NCBI GenBank assembly: GCA_946623915.1
Contig: CAMORQ010000026.1
Coordinates: 1-12,461, forward strand
DNA from: an uncultured Coriobacteriaceae bacterium
GTDB lineage: Bacteria; Actinomycetota; Coriobacteriia; Coriobacteriales; Eggerthellaceae
Reading direction: 5' to 3'
Length of the DNA: 12,461 nt
The notes below the pieces were generated by a model. That model had not been told where the DNA came from. It searched no databases and saw nothing but the letters and a program-made list of their open reading frames with translations. Below, piece after piece: positions 1-5,546 of this stretch; the first letter of the stretch is position 1; each line of letters starts with the position of its first letter. Made by a program: the position numbers and the translations under genes.

Positions 1-1382
1 TCCCCAACGGACGTAAGTGGCGCTTCGGGCGCGGAAGCAGGAGGAACAGCGGGCGCCGCAGCAGGCACAGGCGCAGGTGCCGCAGGTGCAGGCGCAGGTG
101 CCGCAGCTTCTGCGACCGCAGCGTCCGCAAAAGCGGCAGGAGGTGCACTGGGCGCAGGCACAGACGACGCAGCAAAATTCGCTGGCGCAGTCGATGCCGC
201 GGGCGCAGCGGACGGCACCGAAACCACGGTCGTTACGGCAGAGTACCCACTCTCGAGCGCCTCGACGCGCTCGGCGAGCGCTTCAAGCGTCAAATCGGAA
301 TCAGGTCGCACCATGCGCGTAAGTGATATTTCGAAGCACAGACGCGGATTCGACGACGTGCGCAGCTGCGCCATCAAATCGCCCAGCACATCCAGCAGAC
401 GTGCCAGCCGATCGGGACCGAACAGCGAAAGTTCCTCGGCCATCTGCCGGCGCTCCGCTTCGGGCACGTCGAGCGCCGCATCGCTTCCCGCCAAACTCAT
501 CACGTACAGGTTGCGCACATGCTCGGCCATGTCGCGCACGAACTGCGCCAAATCCGCCCCCGACTCCACGTAGTTCGCCGTCCACGTGAAGCACGACGCG
601 ACATCGCGTTTCCCCACGGCCTGCATGATTTCGGCCATGTCGGTCGTCCCCAAAGATCCAAGCAGGTCTTCGGCGCCCTGCACGGTCACGTGACCTTCGC
701 CGAACGCGATCAGCTGTTCAAGCGACGTCAAGGCATTGCGCATGCCGCCTTCCGCGCGATGCGCGATCAAGTCGAGCGCGTCCCCTTCGAACTCCACGCC
801 TTCAGCCACGCAAATGGCGCCCAGACGGGTAACGATCTCGTCGTTGGACAGCCGATGGAATTCGAATCGCTGGCAACGCGAATGGATGGTTTCGGGCACC
901 TTCTGCGGGTCGGTCGTGCACAGGATGAATACCACATGCGCCGGCGGCTCCTCCAAAGTTTTCAGCAGCGCGTTGAACGCTGCCGTCGAAAGCATGTGAA
1001 CCTCGTCGATGATGTAGATCTTCGACTTGCCGCGCACGGGGGCGAAGTTCACGCGGTTGATGATTTCGTCGCGCACGTTGTCGACGCCGGTGCGACTTGC
1101 CGCGTCCAGCTCGTAGACGTCGGGATGCACGCCATCGGCAATCTGGAGGCATTCTTCGCAGGTGCCATCCGGCTCCGACGTGGGACCGTGCTCGCACAGC
1201 AACGCCTTGGCCAGCAAGCGCGCCGTCGTGGTCTTTCCCGTACCGCGCGGACCGCAGAACAGATAGGCATGCGACACTTGGTCTTTGTCGATTGCGTTCT
1301 TTATGGTGCGCTCGATATGGTCTTGGCCCACCACATCGCCGAACACTTGCGGACGGTATTTTCTGTACAAAGCCTCGGCCAT
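1..1382 (-). CDS. dnaX: DNA polymerase III subunit tau/gamma (DnaX), 3' end outside window
   Basis: This is the ATPase of the replicative clamp loader, which opens and loads the beta clamp and, as tau, couples polymerase cores to the helicase. About 460 residues are visible and the frame stays open to the left edge. Walker A GPRGTGKT is at residues 44-51, the DEVH Walker B near 126-129, the sensor-1 segment LCTTDPQKVPETIHSRC at about 154-170, ending in the SRC finger. From about residue 360 the protein becomes an Ala/Pro/Val-rich linker, typical of the hinge before the tau-specific domains. The zinc module has C63, C75 and C78, but the fourth expected Cys (before GTC) is Asp72. The ATG at 1382 is chosen because the protein opens with MAEALYRKYRPQ, the normal DnaX start, and a GGGAAGG ribosome site lies just upstream. 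The linker continues past the edge, so any programmed frameshift giving gamma cannot be judged. Confidence 0.96.
   Translation of the reverse strand, partial: MAEALYRKYRPQVFGDVVGQDHIERTIKNAIDKDQVSHAYLFCGPRGTGKTTTARLLAKALLCEHGPTSEPDGTCEECLQIADGVHPDVYELDAASRTGVDNVRDEIINRVNFAPVRGKSKIYIIDEVHMLSTAAFNALLKTLEEPPAHVVFILCTTDPQKVPETIHSRCQRFEFHRLSNDEIVTRLGAICVAEGVEFEGDALDLIAHRAEGGMRNALTSLEQLIAFGEGHVTVQGAEDLLGSLGTTDMAEIMQAVGKRDVASCFTWTANYVESGADLAQFVRDMAEHVRNLYVMSLAGSDAALDVPEAERRQMAEELSLFGPDRLARLLDVLGDLMAQLRTSSNPRLCFEISLTRMVRPDSDLTLEALAERVEALESGYSAVTTVVSVPSAAPAASTAPANFAASSVPAPSAPPAAFADAAVAEAAAPAPAPAAPAPVPAAAPAVPPASAPEAPLTSVG
69..106. repeat. Short 21-bp tandem repeat in the dnaX linker
   Basis: Two adjacent copies begin at 69 and 90 and share the core AGGCGCAGGTGCCGCAG. 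On the minus strand they encode alternating Ala/Pro/Val residues of the DnaX hinge. The repeat is in frame (7 codons), so copy-number change would only lengthen or shorten a flexible linker. Confidence 0.7.
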
Positions 1383-1396
1383 ACAAACAACCTTCC

Positions 1397-1426
1397 CAAA
1401 ACAGCGGGCGCACCTGGCGCCCTGCT
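1397..1426 (-). terminator. Hairpin with T-tract between dedA and dnaX
   Basis: Read on the minus strand, GGGCGC pairs with GCGCCC around a 5-base loop. The stem extends by three more pairs past a single bulged base and is followed by GTTTT. It starts 1-2 bases after the dedA stop and lies just before the dnaX ribosome site. It looks like a weak intrinsic terminator or attenuator that would lower dnaX expression relative to dedA, or reflect separate transcription of dnaX. The T-tract is short, so the strength is uncertain. Confidence 0.5.
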
Positions 1427-1427
1427 C

Positions 1428-2096
1428 TTATTCGCTTTTCTTCGCGCCCTTCCTGCTTGCAAGGGCGCCACGTATCGCACCGATGAACGCAGGCAAAACG
1501 GACACGCCCACGATACCGAGCACGATGACTTCGAAGTGCTCCTGCACGAAAGGAACGCCGCCGAAGAAGTACCCCACCAGCACGAACAGGCTAACCCACG
1601 CCACGCCGCCGATCACATTGTAGAACGTGAACGTGGAGAAGCGCATATGCCCCGTACCGGCTATGAACGGAGCGAACGTGCGGAAAAAGGGCATGAACCG
1701 CGTGATAACGATGGTCAGTCCGCCGTATTTCTCGAAAAAGCTGTCCAGCTTGGCCATGCGCTCGGGCGTAAGCGCCTTCACTTTGCCCGAATCGATGATG
1801 CGGCTGCCGAAAAAGCGGCTGATCCAATAGTTTGACGTATTGCCCAAGATGGCGGCGGCGTAGAACACCACAAGCGTTACCACGACGTTCAATCCCCCGC
1901 CATCGGCGGAAAACACGCCGGCAGCGAACAGCAGGCTGTCACCAGGCAAAAACGGAAAGAAGACCACGCCCGTCTCGATGAACACGATCAAGAACAAGGG
2001 CGTATACACAAGCCCGGGGCCCAAAGCGACGATCCAGCCCGCAATCGCGGCGCGCGGGTCGCGTAGCAGACCCATTATAAAGTCTACAAATCCCAT
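1428..2096 (-). CDS. DedA family (VTT domain) membrane protein
   Basis: A 222-residue polytopic inner-membrane protein of the DedA/Tvp38 family, whose members act in membrane homeostasis and are implicated in lipid-carrier (undecaprenyl phosphate) or phospholipid translocation. Seen directly: the family signature FLPGDSLL at 49-56 within a re-entrant hydrophobic segment, Glu41 and Asp53 twelve residues apart, and Arg133 and Arg139 in RFMPFFRTFAPF. This matches the acidic and arginine pairs known to be essential in E. coli YqjA. Further hydrophobic segments lie at about 73-90, 155-180 and 188-208, followed by a basic tail ending KGAKKSE. I chose ATG 2096 because AAGGA lies four bases upstream. 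The same frame opens further, to a TTG at 2129, but that would abut the SRP RNA. The gene follows the SRP RNA by 34 bases with no clear terminator between, so co-transcription is plausible. The exact substrate is not inferable. Confidence 0.9.
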   Translation of the reverse strand: MGFVDFIMGLLRDPRAAIAGWIVALGPGLVYTPLFLIVFIETGVVFFPFLPGDSLLFAAGVFSADGGGLNVVVTLVVFYAAAILGNTSNYWISRFFGSRIIDSGKVKALTPERMAKLDSFFEKYGGLTIVITRFMPFFRTFAPFIAGTGHMRFSTFTFYNVIGGVAWVSLFVLVGYFFGGVPFVQEHFEVIVLGIVGVSVLPAFIGAIRGALASRKGAKKSE

Positions 2097-2130
2097 GTTA
2101 TCCTTCACATGAATTCGTGTGGATAGCAAA

Positions 2131-2235
2131 GTATCTTGAGCAGACTTGGGCGCTCGCTAGAGGCCCCTTATGGCTGCTTCCTCCCGGACCTGACCAGGTT
2201 CGGAGCTTATCGCCGCCCAAGTCCGCTCAAGATAC
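2131..2235 (-). ncRNA. ffs: Signal recognition particle RNA, small bacterial (4.5S) type
   Basis: The RNA binds Ffh (SRP54) and its receptor to target nascent membrane proteins. Read on the minus strand, the conserved helix 8 core is present: GGTCAGGTCC, a GGGA tetraloop, then GGAAGCAGCC. The tetraloop fits GNRA; the E. coli version is GGAA. The ends close into a long hairpin: 22 bases at 2214-2235 pair with 2131-2152, with one G-U wobble and no mismatch. Length is about 105 nt, normal for the class lacking the Alu domain. Exact ends are set from the limits of pairing; the primary transcript may be longer and trimmed. Only TTT follows the stem on the 3' side, so termination here may be inefficient and reading into dedA is possible. 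Confidence 0.95.
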
Positions 2236-2253
2236 TCTTCGAACAGTGCTCCA

Positions 2254-2280
2254 AGTCTACCATCGTTGAACCTCTGGCAA
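2254..2280 (-). promoter_or_regulatory. Candidate SRP RNA promoter
   Basis: On the minus strand TTGCCA (2280-2275) is followed after 15 bases by TAGACT (2259-2254). The latter is preceded by TGG, giving an extended -10 that could compensate for the short spacer. Initiation would fall near 2247, leaving about a dozen bases to be trimmed from the SRP RNA 5' end. Confidence 0.35.
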
Positions 2281-2315
2281 CCGCGCAGAATGCGAAATGC
2301 CAGCGTTTTTCACTT

Positions 2316-2321
2316 TATAAT
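2316..2321 (+). promoter_or_regulatory. Perfect -10 box immediately before the PAP2 gene
   Basis: TATAAT lies so that its expected start point (6-8 bases downstream) coincides with the ATG at 2329. No good -35 hexamer is found 16-18 bases upstream and no Shine-Dalgarno sequence is present. The arrangement fits a leaderless transcript. An in-frame ATG at 2320 overlaps the box itself and so is an unlikely start if the box is used. Confidence 0.5.
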
Positions 2322-2328
2322 GATTGTC

Positions 2329-2826
2329 ATGTACGTCGACTTCTACGAAAAGGTTTCTCAACCCTGGCGCCGCGCCGGCGCGGAAGCCCTGCTTGCGCGC
2401 ATAGACGCCATTTGTCGCGTTGCGTTCGCAGCCGCCTACGCAGCGATTCTCGTTTGGCTCGCTTTCACGGGCGATGGCCGCCTGCCGAAAGCCTTTCTTG
2501 TGCCGCTTGCGACGTTTTGCCTGGTGACGGTGGCACGCGCGGCAATCGATGCGAAACGACCCTACGAGATGTATCCCATTTCGCCCCTCGTGCCGAAAGG
2601 AACGCATGGCCGCAGCATGCCGTCGCGCCACATGGCCAGCGCCACTATCATAGCGCTCACCGCCCTCTGGGCCACCGGTCCAGCATGGGGCGCGCTCGGG
2701 ATTGCCGGATGCCTCGTCGTCGCCTACGCCCGCATTGCAGGAGGCGTCCACTTTCCCCGCGACATCGCAGCGGCCGCCATCGTCGCCTGCGCATGCGCGG
2801 TTGTGGGCTATGTCGTTATCCCGTGA
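2329..2826 (+). CDS. PAP2-family membrane phosphatase
   Basis: A 165-residue small integral membrane protein of the type 2 phosphatidic acid phosphatase superfamily, enzymes that remove phosphate from lipid phosphates or lipid pyrophosphates at the membrane. The three motifs are visible in order. The first has Arg70 then six residues and RP at 77-78 (usual form K-x6-RP, so Lys is replaced by Arg). The second is PSRH at 98-101 (usual PSGH). The third is R135-x5-H141-x3-D145 (usual S-R-x5-H-x3-D; the Ser is Ala). Hydrophobic segments flank these at about 31-47, 56-70, 104-114, 120-135 and 147-164. ATG 2329 is chosen because of the TATAAT at 2316; a TTG at 2266 and an ATG at 2320 are in the same frame. 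The 3' end overlaps the convergent uracil-DNA glycosylase gene by 11 bases. The substrate (phosphatidate, undecaprenyl pyrophosphate or another) cannot be told from sequence. Confidence 0.85.
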   Translation: MYVDFYEKVSQPWRRAGAEALLARIDAICRVAFAAAYAAILVWLAFTGDGRLPKAFLVPLATFCLVTVARAAIDAKRPYEMYPISPLVPKGTHGRSMPSRHMASATIIALTALWATGPAWGALGIAGCLVVAYARIAGGVHFPRDIAAAAIVACACAVVGYVVIP

Positions 2827-3391
2827 CGCTATCTTGGGAAAGCAACTCTCCCAGAAGCCGGAAATCCTGCTCTAACTGCGGCAAAACGCTGTTGCGGTTG
2901 CGCAGCGCGTACGCCGGATGGAACACGGGGTACACCTTGAAGCGCCCCGCCTGATGAATGCGCCCACGCAGCTTCGTCACTCCCATGTCGGTCTTCAGGA
3001 TGAACTGCGTGGCGAAGTTGCCCACGGTCACAATGTATTCGGGGTCTATCGAGCGGGTCTGCTCGCGCAACCACGGCGTGCATGCTTCGATTTCCTCGGG
3101 AAGCGGATTGCGGTTCCCAGGGGGTCGGCATTTCAGGATGTTGGCGATGTAGACCTGATCGCGGGATAAGCCCGCAACTCCAAGCATCTGGGTCAGCAGC
3201 TGCCCGGAACGCCCGACAAACGGCTCGCCTTGCGCGTCTTCATCGGCCCCGGGGGCTTCCCCCACCACCAACACGCGCGCGTTGGCATCGCCCACGCCGA
3301 ACACCAGATTCGTGCGTCCTTCCCACAACGGGCATCGCCGGCACGATTGCGCGGACGCCTGCAAGTCTTGCAAGGGTATCTGTTCGGCCAT
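2816..3391 (-). CDS. Family 4 uracil-DNA glycosylase ([4Fe-4S])
   Basis: A 191-residue enzyme that removes uracil from DNA, produced by cytosine deamination or dUTP incorporation, starting base excision repair. Motif 1 GEAPGADEDAQGEPFVG is at 44-60 and motif 2 HPAYALRN at 158-165. The four iron-sulfur ligands are C17, C20, C88 and C104, with the spacing of the thermostable family 4/UDGa type rather than E. coli Ung. The ATG at 3391 has an AAAGGA site at good distance, and the length is normal. It begins 33 bases after the alr stop on the same strand, so the two are probably one transcript. Some genomes annotate this family as an SPO1 phage DNA-polymerase-related protein; the motifs here are those of active glycosylases. 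Confidence 0.95.
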   Translation of the reverse strand: MAEQIPLQDLQASAQSCRRCPLWEGRTNLVFGVGDANARVLVVGEAPGADEDAQGEPFVGRSGQLLTQMLGVAGLSRDQVYIANILKCRPPGNRNPLPEEIEACTPWLREQTRSIDPEYIVTVGNFATQFILKTDMGVTKLRGRIHQAGRFKVYPVFHPAYALRNRNSVLPQLEQDFRLLGELLSQDSVTG

Positions 3392-3424
3392 GCTGTATCC
3401 TTTCGCCCGGAAAGCGCAAACACG

Positions 3425-4705
3425 TTACACGTAGAGACGAGGGAGCCTGCGTGAAAAGCTGCAGGCCAATTCGTAGTCGATGGTGCCGATCGTCCGCGCC
3501 ATGTCGGTCAGCGTCACAACGGCGTCCCCGTCGCGCCCCACGATGGTGACCAACTCCCCCACCTGCGGATCGAGCCGTTCGCGCGAACCGAACGAACGCA
3601 TGTCGACCTCGAACATGCACTGGTCCATGCAAATGGCCCCCACCTGGCGCACGTATTGCCCGCCTACGATGAAGTCGATGCGCCCCGACAGCAGACGGCT
3701 CAGCCCATCGGCGTAGCCAATGGGCACCGTGCAGATTTTCACGCTGCCAGGACTGCGGTAGGCCAGACCGTAGCTTACGCCTTCGCTCATAGGAACCGTT
3801 TTCGCGGCCGTGATGCGTGCACGCACCGCCATAGCGGGCCACAGGTCAACCGCCCCGCGGGTCTGTTCGCACGGATGGCACCCGTACATGGCAATGCCTA
3901 GGCGCACCATGTCGAAATGCACGTCGGGAAAGCGGAACAACGCAGCGGAATTGGCCGCATGCACGATTCCCGGATCGACTCCTGCCGTATGCAAGGCCCT
4001 AACCGCGTCGACGAAACGTCTCGCCTGAAAATTGAAGTCGATGGTATCGGACGAATCAGCCGTGGCGAAATGGGTGAATGTGCCTTCCTGCACGAGCGCA
4101 CGGTGGAAATTCACCTGACGCTCGAATTCTATGATATCTTCCGCGCGGACGCCTATGCGGTTCATCCCTGTGTTCACCGCCAGATGGAACGGCGCTTTCA
4201 TATGGTGACGGTCAGCGGTCTCGGCGTAGGCCAGCGCGAATTCGGGCGAGTAGACCGTCGGCGTGATGCGCTTCGCCAGCAACAAAGGCACAGACGTAAT
4301 CGGCGGCTCCGCCAGAATCAGGATAGGGGCAGTGACGCCGGCATCACGCAAGCGCACAGCCTCGTCGACAGTGGCCACTCCCAAATTGTCCGCCCCGGAA
4401 TTCAAGGCCGTTTTCGCGCACTCGAAGGCACCGTGCCCATACCCGTCGGCCTTCACGACCGCCATAAGGCGCACGCCTGGCTTCAGACGCTTTTTCGCTT
4501 CGATCGTGTTGTGGCGGATAGCCTCCAGGCTCACCTCGGCCCAGGCCCAACGCCGGTCCATGTCGGGAATCTCCGCAAGAACTTCGGGCTCGAACTCAAC
4601 CTGTGCCTCCTCGTTCATCTTTTCGACCGAGCGGGAATACTGAAATTGCGCCCTGTCCTTCTGGGCAAATCCTGTGAAACCGTTCAACGACTCGCTTTCC
4701 AACAT
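3425..4705 (-). CDS. alr: Alanine racemase
   Basis: A 426-residue PLP enzyme that interconverts L- and D-alanine, supplying D-Ala for peptidoglycan. The PLP-lysine motif VVKADGYGHGA places the Schiff-base Lys at 85, and the second catalytic base is Tyr312 in GVSYGLAYRS. The dimer-interface motif GAICMDQCMFEVD is at 356-368. The catalytic body begins only near residue 50 (RRWAWAEVSLEAIRHN), so the protein has an extra N-terminal stretch of about 48 acidic and polar residues compared with typical 370-390-residue enzymes. I keep ATG 4705 because AAAGGAAG precedes it at suitable distance. An in-frame ATG at 4618 (MNEEAQVEF) has a weaker site and would remove 29 of the extra residues. A candidate promoter lies just upstream and the glycosylase gene follows 33 bases downstream. 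Confidence 0.95.
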   Translation of the reverse strand: MLESESLNGFTGFAQKDRAQFQYSRSVEKMNEEAQVEFEPEVLAEIPDMDRRWAWAEVSLEAIRHNTIEAKKRLKPGVRLMAVVKADGYGHGAFECAKTALNSGADNLGVATVDEAVRLRDAGVTAPILILAEPPITSVPLLLAKRITPTVYSPEFALAYAETADRHHMKAPFHLAVNTGMNRIGVRAEDIIEFERQVNFHRALVQEGTFTHFATADSSDTIDFNFQARRFVDAVRALHTAGVDPGIVHAANSAALFRFPDVHFDMVRLGIAMYGCHPCEQTRGAVDLWPAMAVRARITAAKTVPMSEGVSYGLAYRSPGSVKICTVPIGYADGLSRLLSGRIDFIVGGQYVRQVGAICMDQCMFEVDMRSFGSRERLDPQVGELVTIVGRDGDAVVTLTDMARTIGTIDYELACSFSRRLPRLYV

Positions 4706-4747
4706 GGGCGTCTTCCTTTGTGCTAGAACATTTGCAGATGCCAGAAA

Positions 4748-4753
4748 AGTATA
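4748..4753 (-). promoter_or_regulatory. Candidate -10 box for alr-udg
   Basis: TATACT on the minus strand lies in an otherwise GC-rich stretch, about 43 bases before the alr ATG and downstream of the XRE terminator. The expected start near 4741 gives a leader of about 36 bases that includes the AAAGGAAG site. The -35 region is poor. Confidence 0.4.
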
Positions 4754-4788
4754 GCGCAGCCACGCGCAGGTGCAGCAGGTATTGCGCC

Positions 4789-4827
4789 CAAAAGAGCGGC
4801 CGACCCGCACGATGCGAGCCGGCCGCT
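4789..4827 (-). terminator. Intrinsic terminator after the XRE gene
   Basis: A 15-bp stem (4795-4809 with 4813-4827, two G-U pairs in the RNA) around a 3-base loop is followed on the minus strand by TCTTTTGGG. It begins 22 bases after the XRE stop codon and isolates that gene from alr. The very stable GC stem makes up for the short T-tract. Confidence 0.75.
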
Positions 4828-4849
4828 ACCAGGAACAGTGTTGCGTGCG

Positions 4850-5092
4850 TTACGAACGACGCGATACCGTGGAGACCACCATGTCGGGCTCGAGGAAGAG
4901 CAGGTACGTGTCGATCTCGAGCGCATCCGCGATTTTTTGAATGTTGTTCAGCGAAATGCTGCGCTTGTGACGCTCGACTGCGCTGATGTAGGTGCGGTGC
5001 AGCCCACATTTCGCCGCAAAAGCCTCTTGCGAGAGGTGTTTCTCCAAGCGGTAGTGACGCACGTTGTCTCCGAATGTGCCAAGAATATCCAT
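4850..5092 (-). CDS. XRE-family HTH regulator, restriction-modification controller (C-protein)-like
   Basis: An 80-residue single-domain DNA-binding protein. The helix-turn-helix spans about 21-41 (SQEAFAAKCGLHRTYISAVE). It is followed by ISLNNIQKIADALEI at 46-60 and a short tail with hydrophobic YLLFLEP. The pattern LHRTYIS-VER-SISL-NI-KIA-AL is the one seen in small dimeric XRE regulators, including the C proteins that time expression of restriction-modification genes. No methylase or endonuclease gene is in this window, so it is an orphan here. The ATG at 5092 has only a weak GGGG-type site. It is divergent from moeA across a 454-bp AT-rich gap and ends in its own terminator. Such proteins usually bind palindromes near their own promoter; a candidate inverted repeat lies upstream. 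The target is unknown. Confidence 0.85.
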   Translation of the reverse strand: MDILGTFGDNVRHYRLEKHLSQEAFAAKCGLHRTYISAVERHKRSISLNNIQKIADALEIDTYLLFLEPDMVVSTVSRRS

Positions 5093-5145
5093 TGCTACCC
5101 CATCTCGTAGTTTACATATTTCGTGAAGTGTAAAATGTAACTTGT

Positions 5146-5174
5146 ATTATACGGATACTGTACTCGTATAGCTA
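5146..5174 (-). promoter_or_regulatory. Candidate XRE promoter with overlapping inverted repeat
   Basis: On the minus strand a perfect TATAAT (5151-5146) lies 17 bases from a poor -35 (TAGCTA). Between and over them is TATACG-N11-CGTATA (5148-5170), a 6-bp inverted repeat covering most of the spacer. This is the position expected for an autoregulatory operator of a dimeric XRE protein. A second pair, TTTACA-N12-TGTAAA (5111-5134), lies downstream. Neither has been tested against a known consensus. Confidence 0.35.
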
Positions 5175-5414
5175 TCTCAAATACTTTATTTGGGTAAAGT
5201 GCACATTTTGCTACATCATCTACACTTATAACGTTATTCATTAGGCTAATTATCGCGATTATGTTTCAAAATGATTTCGCCATGCCAGTTCTAGCTTGGA
5301 GCCACACCCTCCGAGCACGTAGTCGGTTTCATACAAAAGATGCCTCTTCAGCTGTATCTGCGGGAGCGGTTCAGGTAGATCCGCAGGCGACCAGGGTGGC
5401 CCCCAGGCTCGAGA

Positions 5415-5484
5415 AAAGCTGACAAACAGCTACGACGCATTTGTCAGCCCACGAAAGCTGACAAACAGCTACGACGCATTTGTC
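5415..5484 (+). repeat. 31-bp perfect direct repeat with palindromic ends, upstream of moeA
   Basis: Two identical 31-base copies lie at 5415-5445 and 5454-5484, a 39-base period. Within copy 1, GCTGACAAA (5418-5426) and TTTGTCAGC (5440-5448, running past the copy end) form 9-bp inverted arms around 13 bases. Copy 2 keeps 6 bp of that inversion. The junction TTTGTCAGC-N8-GCTGACAAA (5440-5465) is a further palindrome, and AGCTG-N5-CAGCT is nested in each copy. The array ends about 25 bases before the moeA -10 box. It looks like a multi-site operator; see findings. Confidence 0.9.
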
Positions 5485-5509
5485 CGGAGTGGTATTATTG
5501 TCGGCGCAC

Positions 5510-5515
5510 TATAAT
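5510..5515 (+). promoter_or_regulatory. -10 box of moeA
   Basis: A perfect TATAAT 31 bases before the moeA ATG, with an expected start near 5522 and a leader of about 25 bases containing AAAGGA. No acceptable -35 hexamer is found 16-18 bases upstream. That fits activator-dependent transcription through the adjacent repeats. A second possible box, TATTAT at 5493, also lacks a -35. Confidence 0.5.
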
Positions 5516-5546
5516 TGAAGCACGCATTTGAAGCGAAAGGACTCTC

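Larger units (their letters stand above)
5093..5546. other. Divergent intergenic region between XRE gene and moeA
   Basis: This 454-bp stretch has no supported gene. Its left part (to about 5280) is markedly AT-rich compared with both neighbours and holds the candidate XRE promoter and operator. The right part contains an inverted repeat CTGCGG/CCGCAG (5358-5386) and the 31-bp tandem repeat and -10 box of moeA. A 53-codon frame at 5261-5422 on the plus strand has no ribosome site and no recognisable product, so I do not call it. The sharp base-composition change could mark remains of acquired DNA or simply a regulatory region. Confidence 0.6.

Noticed and set aside
519..1835. 438-codon plus-strand open frame
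   Set aside because: It is antisense to dnaX and dedA, whose proteins are clearly recognisable; long antisense frames are expected in high-GC DNA.
3917..4726. 269-codon plus-strand frame
   Set aside because: Antisense to alr; no motif and no ribosome site.
5281..5400. Riboswitch (molybdenum cofactor type) before moeA
   Set aside because: The only fold seen is a CTGCGG/CCGCAG pair; the conserved Moco-motif core was not recognised, and the likely transcript start at about 5522 lies downstream of it.
5261..5422. 53-codon plus-strand frame in the moeA upstream region
   Set aside because: No ribosome site, codon third positions unlike neighbours, no recognisable motif, and it ends inside the tandem repeat; chance frame is more likely.
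5415..5484. Minimal CRISPR array
   Set aside because: Only two repeats, the gap between copies is 8 bases (too short for a spacer), and no cas gene is nearby.
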